A stretch of DNA of 16,103 nt from DASPKW01 sp038244055 (GTDB taxonomy: Bacteria > Planctomycetota > Phycisphaerae > Tepidisphaerales > Tepidisphaeraceae), in NCBI GenBank assembly GCA_038244055.1, contig JBBRTW010000126.1, positions 1 to 16,103 on the forward strand. Reading direction: 5' to 3'. The translations under genes were made by a program, and so were the position numbers. How positions within the stretch are numbered: the first letter of the stretch is position 1; the number at the start of each line of letters is the position of its first letter. The notes beneath the pieces were generated by a model that ran no database searches, was not told the origin of the DNA, and worked only from the letters and a program-made list of their open reading frames with translations. This document shows, piece after piece, positions 1 through 7,220 of the stretch.

Positions 1-2
1 CG

Positions 3-2456
3 CAGACGGTGCGCGGGGCGTATGCGCTGACGGTCGGGCCGAATCTGGCGGATGCGTTTGGCGTGCTGATGAACCAGGATGGCGATGCGACTCCCGGCAC
101 CACGGCGGATTCTTATACGCCGTCGATCTCTTACGATCAGACGGCGGCGTTGGTGGGGACATCGCCGGTGCTGCTGAGCGAGGGGTTTGAATACGGTGTC
201 AACCCGCCGGGGTACTGGTCATTCACGACGGGAGGCGCTTCGACGATCGTTTCGAGTACGGCGGCCTATTCGGGGGCGGGGGCGCTGGGGTTTCGCTCGC
301 AGTCGGAGCGGAACGTCTCGCAGTCGGCGACGATTCGCGTGGACCTTTCCGGATACGCGGGCAACCCGAGCCTGTGGGTGGATTTCTGGGCCAAGTATGG
401 CGCGGGGGATGCGCGCGGAGCTCAGGTGGTGTTCTCGGTGAGCGGGAACGGACAGACGTGGTTCGATGCCCTGTCGAGCGACCCGGCGACGACTTATACG
501 CACTACGCGGTGGACCTGGTTGCGGCGCTGGGCGGGGCGGGGATCAACCTGGCGCAGAATCCGATCGTTTACCTGCGTCTGCGGCGGGATGGGAGTACGG
601 GGTTTTCAGCGCCGGATTTGGATGTCGATGATTTCCGCATTACCAGCGGATTGGATTTGCGGGGGGCGCGGGTGCTGTCGAGCGCGCCGGCCACGGCGGT
701 GGCCGGGCCGGTCGGTTTCTTTACTGTGACGTTCAATGAGGATATCGATGCGGCGACGTTCACCGCGGCGGATATGACGCTGGCCGCGCCGGGCGGGGAG
801 ACGGTTCCGCTGCGGGCGGTTGGGCCGATCGAGGATACCGGCAACCATCGCACATTCCGCGTTTACCCTGCGGCCGCACTGACACTGGCGGCGCCTTACC
901 GGTTCGTCATAGGCCCGGACGTGCGCGATGTCGCGGGCAATCCGATGGATCAGGACAACGACGGCGCGACGCTGGAGACCAACGGGGATGACGATTACAA
1001 CGGGACGCTCACACTGCTGCCGATCCCGGCGACGATAACGCTGAGCGAAGGATTTGAAGCGGGAACCGTCAACGCGCTGGGCGGAGCCTGGGAGATCGCC
1101 GATACCAACGGGATTGTCAACGCCAACAATACCGAGGCCCCGCATAGCGGAGCGCACGCGCTGCTGATGCACGATGTCGCGAACTTTGGACCGCTTCCGG
1201 ATCAGACGGTTATCCTCCACCTGGACCTGCGCAACGTCTCGGGCGTCACGCTCGATTTCTGGATGCGGCGGGTCGGATCCCAAGTAGCAGGCACCGTGGC
1301 GGGGAGCACGGATGGGGTGGCGTTTACGACGCTGGCGAGCCTTGCGGTGAGCGATGACAACAGTTGGGCGCATTATGCGATCTCACTGGGGGCGCCGAAC
1401 GTCGCGGATTATCGCATCCGCTTCGCGCACCCCAACGGCCACTTCAACAGCAACGGCCTGTTGCTGGACGATGTGCGGGTGAGCGACACGGTCGCCCCGA
1501 CGGTTGCCGGGGCGGATTTCAAGTACGGCGCGAGCCCGCACGCCCTGATGGTGACCTTCAGTGAAGACGTATCGGCCAGCCTGCATGCGGGGGACCTGGC
1601 CGTGCAGTTGGCGGGCGGGGGGCCGATCGTTTCACCCGTGTCGGTGAGTTTCGACGCGCTGACGAACACCGCGCGGTTCGCCTTCGCCGGCATGCTGGGC
1701 AACGGCAATTATCACGCCACCCTGTCCGGGGCGGGCGTCAGCGATGCGGCGGGAAACACGCTGGCAACTTCCTTTGGGTACGACTTCTTCGTCCTCGCCG
1801 GCGACGCCGACCGCTCCCGCGATGTCGGCCTCAATGACCTGCTCAGACTTGCCAACCACTACGGTCTCAACACGAACATCACCTGGGCCGATGGCGACTT
1901 CGACGGCGATGGCTCGGTCGGCCTCAATGACTTGCTTATCCTCGCCAACAACTACGGCACTGGCCTGCCGGCACCGGCTTCGGCTGTTCCAGATGTCCCC
2001 GTCCCCGGCTTTGCCAATCCCGATTCAGCTATTCCGGGGGTAACATCCATTGCCGTGCCCGACGCCGTCGCTTCCTCGAGCGCGCCGGCCGTCACCGCCG
2101 ATCCGGCTCCCACGATTCATGCGGCCCCGCTCCCGGCCGCCCCGGTTCCGGCGGCGATCGTGTCGTCCCCGCGCCTGCCAGTTCTGAGGCCCAGGCCTGT
2201 TGCGGTTCGGAAACGCGCGCTGGTTCGGGTCGCTGGGTCCACTGCCTCGCTCCCCGCGCCGTCCGCGAATAAGTCTCCCGCACCAACACGCGTCGCCACA
2301 CCTGCGACAAGCAGTTCGACCATTCCCCCGTCCACTAATTTCCCGGCCGCATCAACTCCATTGCCGCCGACGCTGAGTCAACCCGTGTTCCATACCCGCA
2401 AGCGGATTGTCAATTCTGTTCTGGATGGATGTCCCACATGGATAAAGACACGCTGA
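3..2456 (+). CDS. Secreted mosaic protein with Ig-like, MAM-like and dockerin-like modules (5' partial)
   Basis: The reading frame is open to the left edge, so the N-terminus and any signal peptide lie outside the window. Residues below count from the GTG at position 9. The visible part opens with the end of an SbsA-type Ig-like (Big_5) module (YALTVGPNLADA). It then alternates two jelly-roll, MAM/CBM-like modules (each opening LSEGFE, about residues 57-215 and 345-495) with two more Ig-like modules (about 217-335 and 497-597, with VTFNEDID and VTFSEDVS strands). Residues 597-650 form a dockerin-like pair of calcium loops (DADRSRDVGLND and DFDGDGSVGLND), each followed by a helix. A tail of about 150 residues rich in Pro, Ala, Ser and Val ends in a basic stretch, FHTRKRIV. 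Such proteins are typically exported and bind surfaces or polysaccharide; no catalytic domain is visible here. The stop overlaps the next gene by 28 bp. Confidence 0.85.
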   Translation, partial: QTVRGAYALTVGPNLADAFGVLMNQDGDATPGTTADSYTPSISYDQTAALVGTSPVLLSEGFEYGVNPPGYWSFTTGGASTIVSSTAAYSGAGALGFRSQSERNVSQSATIRVDLSGYAGNPSLWVDFWAKYGAGDARGAQVVFSVSGNGQTWFDALSSDPATTYTHYAVDLVAALGGAGINLAQNPIVYLRLRRDGSTGFSAPDLDVDDFRITSGLDLRGARVLSSAPATAVAGPVGFFTVTFNEDIDAATFTAADMTLAAPGGETVPLRAVGPIEDTGNHRTFRVYPAAALTLAAPYRFVIGPDVRDVAGNPMDQDNDGATLETNGDDDYNGTLTLLPIPATITLSEGFEAGTVNALGGAWEIADTNGIVNANNTEAPHSGAHALLMHDVANFGPLPDQTVILHLDLRNVSGVTLDFWMRRVGSQVAGTVAGSTDGVAFTTLASLAVSDDNSWAHYAISLGAPNVADYRIRFAHPNGHFNSNGLLLDDVRVSDTVAPTVAGADFKYGASPHALMVTFSEDVSASLHAGDLAVQLAGGGPIVSPVSVSFDALTNTARFAFAGMLGNGNYHATLSGAGVSDAAGNTLATSFGYDFFVLAGDADRSRDVGLNDLLRLANHYGLNTNITWADGDFDGDGSVGLNDLLILANNYGTGLPAPASAVPDVPVPGFANPDSAIPGVTSIAVPDAVASSSAPAVTADPAPTIHAAPLPAAPVPAAIVSSPRLPVLRPRPVAVRKRALVRVAGSTASLPAPSANKSPAPTRVATPATSSSTIPPSTNFPAASTPLPPTLSQPVFHTRKRIVNSVLDGCPTWIKTR

Positions 2457-2929
2457 TCGCAATGATGGATTTTGTTCGCCAGCGCCTGCTGGGCTCCCTG
2501 GATGCAATCGAGAAGTCCGGCCAGGACCTCGCAAAGGCACTGGCGTGGCGGCCGGGGCCGGGCCGGGCGCACATCGCCTGGCAGGCCATGCACTGCGCCG
2601 CCACGCATGACAAGTATCTGAACGTGATACTCAAGGGCCTGGCCTCACCGACTGAGCCGGCACTGGTCTCCGGTTTTGGTGGCGGCAGCACGCCATCGGA
2701 CGACAACGTTCCGGCGCTGGCCAGCATTCGCCAGGCATTGGAGCAGAATTACCGAGCCTTCCGGGATTATCTCGCGGGACTTACTCCCGCTGAACTGCAA
2801 CGGCAGGTTGGCCCACCTGATCGCCGCCGCACCATCGCCGAGTCAGCGCTGCTCATGGCATGGCACGAATCACATCATCAGGGCCAGATCCATCTGACGT
2901 GGAATCTGTTCAAGGCCGTCGGGCAGTAG
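2429..2929 (+). CDS. DinB-superfamily metal-binding four-helix protein
   Basis: A 166-residue cytoplasmic protein of the usual DinB/YfiT size. Members are four-helix bundles that bind a divalent metal through three histidines; many are thiol-dependent transferases or damage-induced proteins of unknown substrate. Candidate ligands are H55 (in WQAMH) and H146 and H150 (in WHESHHQGQ), matching the family's late HxxxH helix. The C-terminal helix HLTWNLFKA is also typical, so the protein looks complete. A start at 2429 overlaps the preceding gene by 28 bp; an in-frame ATG at 2438 is an alternative, and neither has a strong ribosome binding site (GGATGG lies just upstream). The overlap suggests co-transcription or coupling with the secreted protein, though their functions are not obviously linked. 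The exact substrate cannot be read from sequence. Confidence 0.8.
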   Translation: MSHMDKDTLIAMMDFVRQRLLGSLDAIEKSGQDLAKALAWRPGPGRAHIAWQAMHCAATHDKYLNVILKGLASPTEPALVSGFGGGSTPSDDNVPALASIRQALEQNYRAFRDYLAGLTPAELQRQVGPPDRRRTIAESALLMAWHESHHQGQIHLTWNLFKAVGQ

Positions 2930-3137
2930 GTTGGAAGCCGACATATTTATCGAGGTCGGCCGTGCCGATGATCTCAGCGCCGGCTTCCAGTTCGAGCGTG
3001 ATGTTGCTCTTGAGCTCGATCGTGCCCGTGAGATATTTTCCGGGCCCAAAGCGCACGACCCCGCGATCTTTCACGTTCCAGACCGCACTCCAACCGACGT
3101 TGGCAACCAGAAGAAGACACACGACCGCGCGCCACAT
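2910..3137 (-). pseudogene. Decayed N-terminal fragment of a GH28 polygalacturonase-like enzyme
   Basis: The frame starts MWRAVVCLLLVANVGWSA, a good signal peptide, then VWNVKD. It jumps directly to VVRFGPGKYLTGTIELKSN and ITLELEAGAEIIGTADLDKY. These are recognisable blocks from the N-terminus of glycoside hydrolase family 28 (pectin-degrading) enzymes. In intact members a block of roughly 30 residues (GAKGDG, then DTAAIQ, then a Gly-rich turn) lies between xNVxDFGA and the PPGxYL strand. It is absent here, as if deleted in frame near position 3080. The catalytic part, with the family's NTD and DD/GHG motifs, is missing altogether: homology stops about 2930, at the 3' end of the DinB gene. 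I read this as a doubly deleted remnant. An in-frame ATG at 3168-3170 adds eleven residues but gives a poorer signal peptide. Expression is possible but no enzyme would result. Confidence 0.7.
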
Positions 3138-3174
3138 CGGGCACCGCCTTACTTGTTTACTTCTGTGCAATCGA

Positions 3175-3600
3175 TCACGCGAAATACTTCATCTTCGACT
3201 TGATGCCCGTGGTCTTGACCTTGGCCTTGGAGTAGTTCTTCAGCCAGGCGTTGACCGAAGGGAACAGATCCCCGAACCTGGCCTTGATATCCGTTCCACT
3301 CACGCCGTCTTTGCCCTTGGCCTTGATGAACTCGACCACCTCGTTGGCCAGGGCCTCGATTTCTTCCCGGCTCCGGCGGATTCGCTTGCCGCGCCTGCGC
3401 TTCTTCCTGGTGCTTGCCGGCTCGGCCTCCTGCGTTTCCTGCTTCCTGGCCTTACCGCCCGTCCCAATGCCGTCGAACCGGGTGATCTGGCTGTCGATCA
3501 GCTCAATTTCCGCGGTCAGTTCATCGCGGCGCTTCCTGAGCCGGCCGACAATGCGCTCTACCGGGGCGAGAACGCTTTGAAGATCAAATTCTTTGGGCAA
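3175..3600 (-). CDS. Small coiled-coil, basic, winged-helix-like DNA-binding protein
   Basis: A 141-residue protein. Residues 5-41 look like a coiled coil (LAPVERIVGRLRKRRDELTA). Residues 49-77 form a very basic, Lys/Arg-rich linker (TRKKRRRGKRIRRS). Residues 78-141 look like a winged-helix or similar small DNA-binding fold: a helix EEIEALANEVVEFIKAKG, a turn GVSGTDIKARFG, a further helix, then a beta-wing KVKTTGIKSKMKYFA. This layout recalls nucleoid-associated or H-NS-like organisation (oligomerisation plus DNA-binding ends), but that is inference. The start is TTG at 3598-3600, chosen because AGGAG lies six bases upstream and no ATG in frame fits. A promoter-like pair precedes it. The fragment downstream on the same strand is a dead GH28 gene, so this is probably a single-gene unit. 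A specific function cannot be assigned. Confidence 0.65.
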   Translation of the reverse strand: MPKEFDLQSVLAPVERIVGRLRKRRDELTAEIELIDSQITRFDGIGTGGKARKQETQEAEPASTRKKRRRGKRIRRSREEIEALANEVVEFIKAKGKDGVSGTDIKARFGDLFPSVNAWLKNYSKAKVKTTGIKSKMKYFA

Positions 3601-3630
3601 ATGGTTCTCCTGTTAAGTGTTAAGCGAATC

Positions 3631-3659
3631 ATGTTAGCTTTAACGGTCGACATGGGCAA
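3631..3659 (-). promoter_or_regulatory. Putative sigma-70-like promoter of the coiled-coil/winged-helix gene
   Basis: On the minus strand TTGCCC (3654-3659) and TAACAT (3631-3636) are separated by 17 bp, each matching four of six consensus bases. The predicted start would give a leader of about 25-30 bases before the TTG start codon and its AGGAG site. Prediction is by eye only. Confidence 0.4.
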
Positions 3660-3723
3660 ATCAACCAATGTCCATCGAGCAGAGTCATCAGGGCAATCAC
3701 ATATGGCATGAGATGGGCAGCAA

Positions 3724-3769
3724 TTGCGGATTGCGGATTGAATTGCGGCCTTCAATCCGCAATCCGAAA
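3724..3769. repeat. Long palindrome of the AATCCG family
   Basis: Positions 3727-3742 pair perfectly with 3751-3766 (16 bp), leaving an 8-base loop; after one G-A mismatch three further pairs extend the stem to 3723/3770. The arms are built from the unit TTGCGGA repeated head to tail. The right arm continues into AATCCGAAAT, the same word that makes up the larger inverted repeat near 12.9-13.07 kb. It is intergenic, and could be a dispersed palindromic element or a hairpin in a transcript. No poly-T follows on either strand, so it is not a standard terminator. Confidence 0.75.
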
Positions 3770-3770
3770 T

Positions 3771-4421
3771 CGATGCGATAGGATTGACATGCAATTGCCC
3801 TGGCAGAGTCATAGGGTCATTGCTCAGCGGACCACCGGCTTCAGCGGCCCGCACCCGGATTGTTTCGTCCGCGTTCACTTTCCGATGTATACATCGCTGA
3901 ACTACTCATCGAGTCTTCACTGTGTGGGCGCGGCGTTTTACATGAATGCCCACGTTGTAGCATTCGGTTGAGGTGGGCGGCTGGAGTGGGTGGCGCTGAA
4001 AGATCGAGAATCATCCGTCGCCATGTCCATGGTTGACGCACGCCTACTATGCCCCCGTGCCATTTTGTCTGTTGTTGACGACCTCGTCACACCACGGTCA
4101 ACGAATTATTCGAAGGGCGCCGTCGAGGCGCAGCCCGACTACTTGCGCGACTGCCGTCTTAAGGGCGAGGAATCCCATCACGCGCTGGCTCCATGCTGAG
4201 ACGTCCCCGGCCAGTGGTATGTGCATTGCACTCGGGCAGGCCGTACTTCAGTTCATGGACAATCTGACCCGCTTCTTCTGGAAGTCTCAAATGAAAGCAC
4301 TCTGTTGGCACGGAAAAGGCAGCGTCAAAGTCAACAATGTTCCCGACCCCAGGATTTAGGAGGACGGCGACGCCCGAACTTGAACAATCGATTGGGGTTA
4401 CCCCTTCCAAATGGAGACTCT
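3771..4421. other. Gene-poor intergenic stretch
   Basis: No open frame here combines a ribosome binding site, a plausible product and convincing codon use. The several short frames (up to about 108 codons) overlap one another and give unrecognisable protein. The stretch holds a perfect 14-bp palindrome at 3883-3896 and a possible degenerate half of a REP-like element near 3825-3852 (GGACCACCGGCTTCAGCGG). I see no tRNA or rRNA. It could contain decayed gene remnants, a non-coding RNA, or the regulatory region for the membrane-protein pair that follows. Confidence 0.4.
3883..3896. promoter_or_regulatory. Perfect 14-bp palindrome, possible operator
   Basis: CGATGTATACATCG is self-complementary over all 14 bases. 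Its size and AT-rich centre fit a binding site for a homodimeric regulator. Nothing else supports a function, and it lies more than 500 bp from the next downstream start codon. Confidence 0.25.
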
Positions 4422-4550
4422 ATGGATCATCTACTCGCCCATGCATTACCGCTGGCCGCAGCCGGCTATTCGCTTATCTATCTGCTTTTTGGCGGCGGCC
4501 TTGGCGGTGCCGTCTTGATTTTCATTGTCGCGAAAATGTTGGGGAAATGA
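4422..4550 (+). CDS. 42-residue small membrane protein
   Basis: The frame ATG GAT CAT through TGA encodes MDHLLAHALPLAAAGYSLIY followed by LLFGGGLGGAVLIFIVAKML and GK. The start has a clean GGAG site (4413-4416) five bases upstream, which is the main reason for calling a gene this short. A short hydrophobic N-terminal segment leads into a strongly hydrophobic helix (about residues 16-40) with a GGGLGG glycine cluster and a charged C-terminal end, so a single-span inner-membrane peptide is expected. It sits 63 bp upstream of the PhnA-like membrane protein on the same strand, so an operon and a shared role at the membrane (helper subunit or stress peptide) are plausible. I do not recognise a named family. 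It is easily missed by gene callers with a length cut-off. Confidence 0.65.
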   Translation: MDHLLAHALPLAAAGYSLIYLLFGGGLGGAVLIFIVAKMLGK

Positions 4551-4613
4551 GTCGGAGTCAGCGGATCAGCATGATCCAGGACGCGCAACTTGTCTTTTTT
4601 CAAGGATACAAAC

Positions 4614-5558
4614 ATGTCGACGACGCAACATCGAGGTGCCACCGAGTGGACTCCCCAGACGATCGCCACAGGCCATTCGCAGCGGGGCTTCTTTCCCTCC
4701 CTCTGCTGGGGTGCGATTATTGGCGGCACCGTGGCCGCCATCGGAATTCACATTCTTCTTACCGCCCTTGGCGCAGGCGCGGGCCTGGGAACGTTCTCGC
4801 CCATGACCGACGCCCATCCCGGTGTGGAGTTTGGCGCAGGGGCCGCGATTGTGTGGACGGTGTGTGCGCTGATCGCGTTAGCGTTTGGCGGCTTTGTCGC
4901 CGGACGCTTCTCTCATTCGCTCCACAGCGGGTTTGTGCATGGAATTCTCGTCTGGAGTCTCACGCTGATCATCTCGCTGCTTCTACTTTCAGTGGGCACG
5001 GGCATGGTATTGGGAGGCGCGCTTAAAGCACTGGGCGGAGGCGCCAAGGTGGTTGCTGCCGGCGTCAACGATGCTTCTGCCCAAGCCGTGACGCGCAGCA
5101 GCGGCCAATTGGGCAGTTTCATTGACGAGGGGGTTCAGTCGCTCCCCGCTACCGCATCACCCAGGAAGACCACGCGTGCCAGGCGCGAAATCGGATATGC
5201 TTTGACGAGGCTCTTTGCGCCCGGTAATGACATCGCCTCTCGCGACAACCGCGCGGCGGCCATAAAGGCCTTGGTGGACAACGCGGAAATGAGTGAAGCA
5301 GACGCCACGACGACCGTTGATGGATGGACGGCGTCCTATAACCGACTCAAAGCGGAATTGGACAGCGCCAAAGCCGCGGCTGAACAAAAGGCGACCGAGG
5401 CCGCCGACCGTGCGGCCGCTCTTGGGTCGCACGCGGCCATCTGGGCGTTCTTTGGACTTCTCCTGGGCCTGCTCGTCACTTCGCTCGGTGGGAGCTACGG
5501 CGCCAGCCGTGCCCTGCTACATCGGGACTCGGAGCGCGCCGTGGTCGGTAATTCGTAG
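4614..5558 (+). CDS. Multi-pass membrane protein, PhnA-like (mislabelled family)
   Basis: A 314-residue protein. The ATG at 4614 has AAGGA seven bases upstream. An N-terminal block of three hydrophobic helices (about 31-55, 76-97 and 108-135) contains SLCWGAIIGGTVAAIGIHIL, GFVAGRFSHSLHSGFVHGIL and glycine-rich faces. This matches the pattern of alphaproteobacterial and planctomycete membrane proteins often annotated PhnA-like. That label is misleading: there is no resemblance to the phosphonoacetate hydrolase or zinc-finger PhnA. A soluble, helical, Ala/Lys-rich part follows (about 140-270, ending in a coiled coil NRLKAELDSAKAAAEQKATE), then one last membrane helix (about 276-297). The function is unknown; a role in envelope stress is speculation. 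The gene probably forms an operon with the 42-residue membrane peptide and converges on the MFS gene. Confidence 0.7.
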   Translation: MSTTQHRGATEWTPQTIATGHSQRGFFPSLCWGAIIGGTVAAIGIHILLTALGAGAGLGTFSPMTDAHPGVEFGAGAAIVWTVCALIALAFGGFVAGRFSHSLHSGFVHGILVWSLTLIISLLLLSVGTGMVLGGALKALGGGAKVVAAGVNDASAQAVTRSSGQLGSFIDEGVQSLPATASPRKTTRARREIGYALTRLFAPGNDIASRDNRAAAIKALVDNAEMSEADATTTVDGWTASYNRLKAELDSAKAAAEQKATEAADRAAALGSHAAIWAFFGLLLGLLVTSLGGSYGASRALLHRDSERAVVGNS

Positions 5559-5592
5559 GCGCTCGTTGCGAGCTAAAGAAATCTATGTACAT

Positions 5593-5631
5593 CAAGCAGC
5601 GGGTGGTGTGGCCGACATCACCCGCCGCTTG
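5593..5631. terminator. Hairpin between convergent genes, possible bidirectional terminator
   Basis: CAAGCAGCGGGTG (5593-5605) pairs with CACCCGCCGCTTG (5619-5631) with one A-C mismatch, giving a GC-rich 13-bp stem and a 13-base loop. It lies 35 bp after the PhnA-like gene and 160 bp beyond the end of the oppositely oriented MFS gene. The T-rich tail is weak on both strands, so efficiency is uncertain. Confidence 0.45.
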
Positions 5632-5793
5632 CTTTGGGATCTTGATGCCGAGGATTCGCAGGTCGGATCGCAGGGCCGATTTCGGGTACGTCTTCCGAGT
5701 CATTGAGCATCTGTCCCCTGGCATCGCACGCCTTTGCCGCCGATTTCTTCATCGTCAATCTCCATGCGCCTCAGCCAATCATAACCGCTTCCA

Positions 5794-7011
5794 TCAGCCC
5801 TGTTTTCCTGTGGCCGTTTCCGCGGTGGGTTGAGATACCCGCAGACATGCCACCAGCGGCACCGCGCCCGCCGCGCACACCGAGCCGACCAGGAAACTCA
5901 CCATCACCGACCCATCGAATAGCCGGACATTCCAGAGCGCGCCCGCCGCCACGCTCGCAATCAGTTGCCCTATTCCCGTCGCCGTATAGAACAGCCCAAT
6001 GGCCCCGGCCCGCTGATGCTGCGGCACCACATCGGTGATCAATGCCTTGGTGACGCCCTCAGTCAGCGCCTGATACAGGCCGTATACCCCCAGCAGTATC
6101 CACGGGGCCGCAGAGGATTTCGCCATTGAGAAGCCGAGGTAAACGGCCGCATAGACGAGCCATCCAGCAATCACCACCGGCTTGCGCCCAATGCGGTCGG
6201 ACAGTTTGCCCAGCGGCAACGCCGCCAGTGCATACACGACGTTGTATAAGGTGAAGGCGAGGATCACCTGCGGAAAGGACAGGCCCAGTTCCTTCGATCG
6301 CAAAATCAGGAACGAATCACTGCTGTTGCCGAGGGAGAAGAGCGTCGCCGCCGCGATCAGGTGCCAGAGCGGCTTGGGGTAGCGTTGCAGAAGGGGCGGC
6401 GGTTTGGCCGTGGGATCGACCGCGTGCGGCACTTCCCGAATGGCCAGGAAAGCCAGCAGGGCACTGATCAGTCCCGGGACGAAGGCGATAAAGAAGAGCC
6501 ATTGGAGCGGAGTATCCGGGCGGGCTACGACAATCAGCAGCGCCAGCAGCGGGCCCACGACGGCCCCACCAGTGTCCATCGCCCGGTGCAGGCCGAACGC
6601 CGTGCCGCGGTATTGCGGCTCGGTGGAATCGGCGATCAAGGCATCCCGCGCTGAAGTGCGGATGGATTTGCCGAGGCGGTCGGCCGAGCGGCCAAGCAGA
6701 AACAGCGGCCAGCCGCCGGCCATGGCGGCCAGGCCCATCAGCGGCTTGCTCATGGCCGACACGGTATACCCCGCGACGACAAACGGCTTGCGGCGGCGGA
6801 ACCGGTCGGAGAGGGCACCCACCAGCCAGCGCAATATGGCGCTGCCGCCCTCGGCCATTCCGTCGATCAGCCCGAGCACGGCCGGGGATGCCCCCAGCGT
6901 GCCGACGATGAACAGCGGGATCACCGGGTAGAGCATCTCCGAGGCCACATCGGTGAAGAAGCTCACCAGCCCGAGCATGATGACATTGCGGGTAATGCCT
7001 CGAATCTTCAT
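5794..7011 (-). CDS. Major facilitator superfamily transporter
   Basis: A 405-residue inner-membrane protein of normal MFS length with about twelve hydrophobic helices in two halves. The loop between helices 2 and 3 carries the MFS motif A, GALSDRFRRRKP, and the second half repeats it as GKLSDRIGRKPVV. The N-terminus FFTDVASEMLYPVIPLFIVG, plus the helix-4 region GRSADRLGKSIRTSARDALI, places it among widespread uncharacterised bacterial MFS proteins usually annotated as permeases or drug-efflux-like. The substrate cannot be inferred. The ATG is preceded by AGGAG with an eight-base spacer. It is transcribed divergently from pgk across a 209-bp region and is not obviously linked in function to its neighbours. 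Confidence 0.88.
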   Translation of the reverse strand: MKIRGITRNVIMLGLVSFFTDVASEMLYPVIPLFIVGTLGASPAVLGLIDGMAEGGSAILRWLVGALSDRFRRRKPFVVAGYTVSAMSKPLMGLAAMAGGWPLFLLGRSADRLGKSIRTSARDALIADSTEPQYRGTAFGLHRAMDTGGAVVGPLLALLIVVARPDTPLQWLFFIAFVPGLISALLAFLAIREVPHAVDPTAKPPPLLQRYPKPLWHLIAAATLFSLGNSSDSFLILRSKELGLSFPQVILAFTLYNVVYALAALPLGKLSDRIGRKPVVIAGWLVYAAVYLGFSMAKSSAAPWILLGVYGLYQALTEGVTKALITDVVPQHQRAGAIGLFYTATGIGQLIASVAAGALWNVRLFDGSVMVSFLVGSVCAAGAVPLVACLRVSQPTAETATGKQG

Positions 7012-7152
7012 CTGACCGGCTCCTGAAGTGCGGGCCGCAAGGCTACCGCGCCGAGGCCTGACGGCCTATCGAGGGCCGATGGTCCGCTGACTATTCGGTA
7101 CGTCGATGCTCCGGTCTACAGGAGCGATGTAGTGCGAGTTGCCTACGCCGCC

Positions 7153-7180
7153 TTGACATGGCAGGGGGGTTTCATAGCAT
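7153..7180 (+). promoter_or_regulatory. Putative sigma-70 promoter of pgk
   Basis: TTGACA (7153-7158), a perfect -35 box, and TAGCAT (7175-7180), four of six for -10, are 16 bp apart. This gives a leader of about 35 bases before the AAGGAGA site and ATG of pgk. A GGGGGG run fills the spacer. Confidence 0.6.
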
Positions 7181-7220
7181 CGCTTCTCCCCATTTTCACC
7201 CTGAGAAGGAGACTCAAATC

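Noticed and set aside
2860..3711. A 283-codon plus-strand frame
   Set aside because: It lies antisense to the winged-helix-like gene and the GH28 remnant, both of which give recognisable protein on the minus strand; the plus-strand translation does not.
3825..3852. REP-like element (GGACCACCGGCTTCAGCGG)
   Set aside because: Only one arm resembles the ACCACCGGCTTCAGCCGGTGGT type palindromes known from planctomycetes; the second arm is too altered to call.
4614..5558. A true phosphonate-related PhnA
   Set aside because: The protein is a multi-span membrane protein with no zinc-binding or hydrolase motifs; the PhnA-like name is a historical annotation carried by this family.
7054..7067. Small hairpin AGGCC-TGAC-GGCCT upstream of pgk and the MFS gene
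   Set aside because: A 5-bp stem is expected by chance in DNA this GC-rich, and it is not placed on either promoter.
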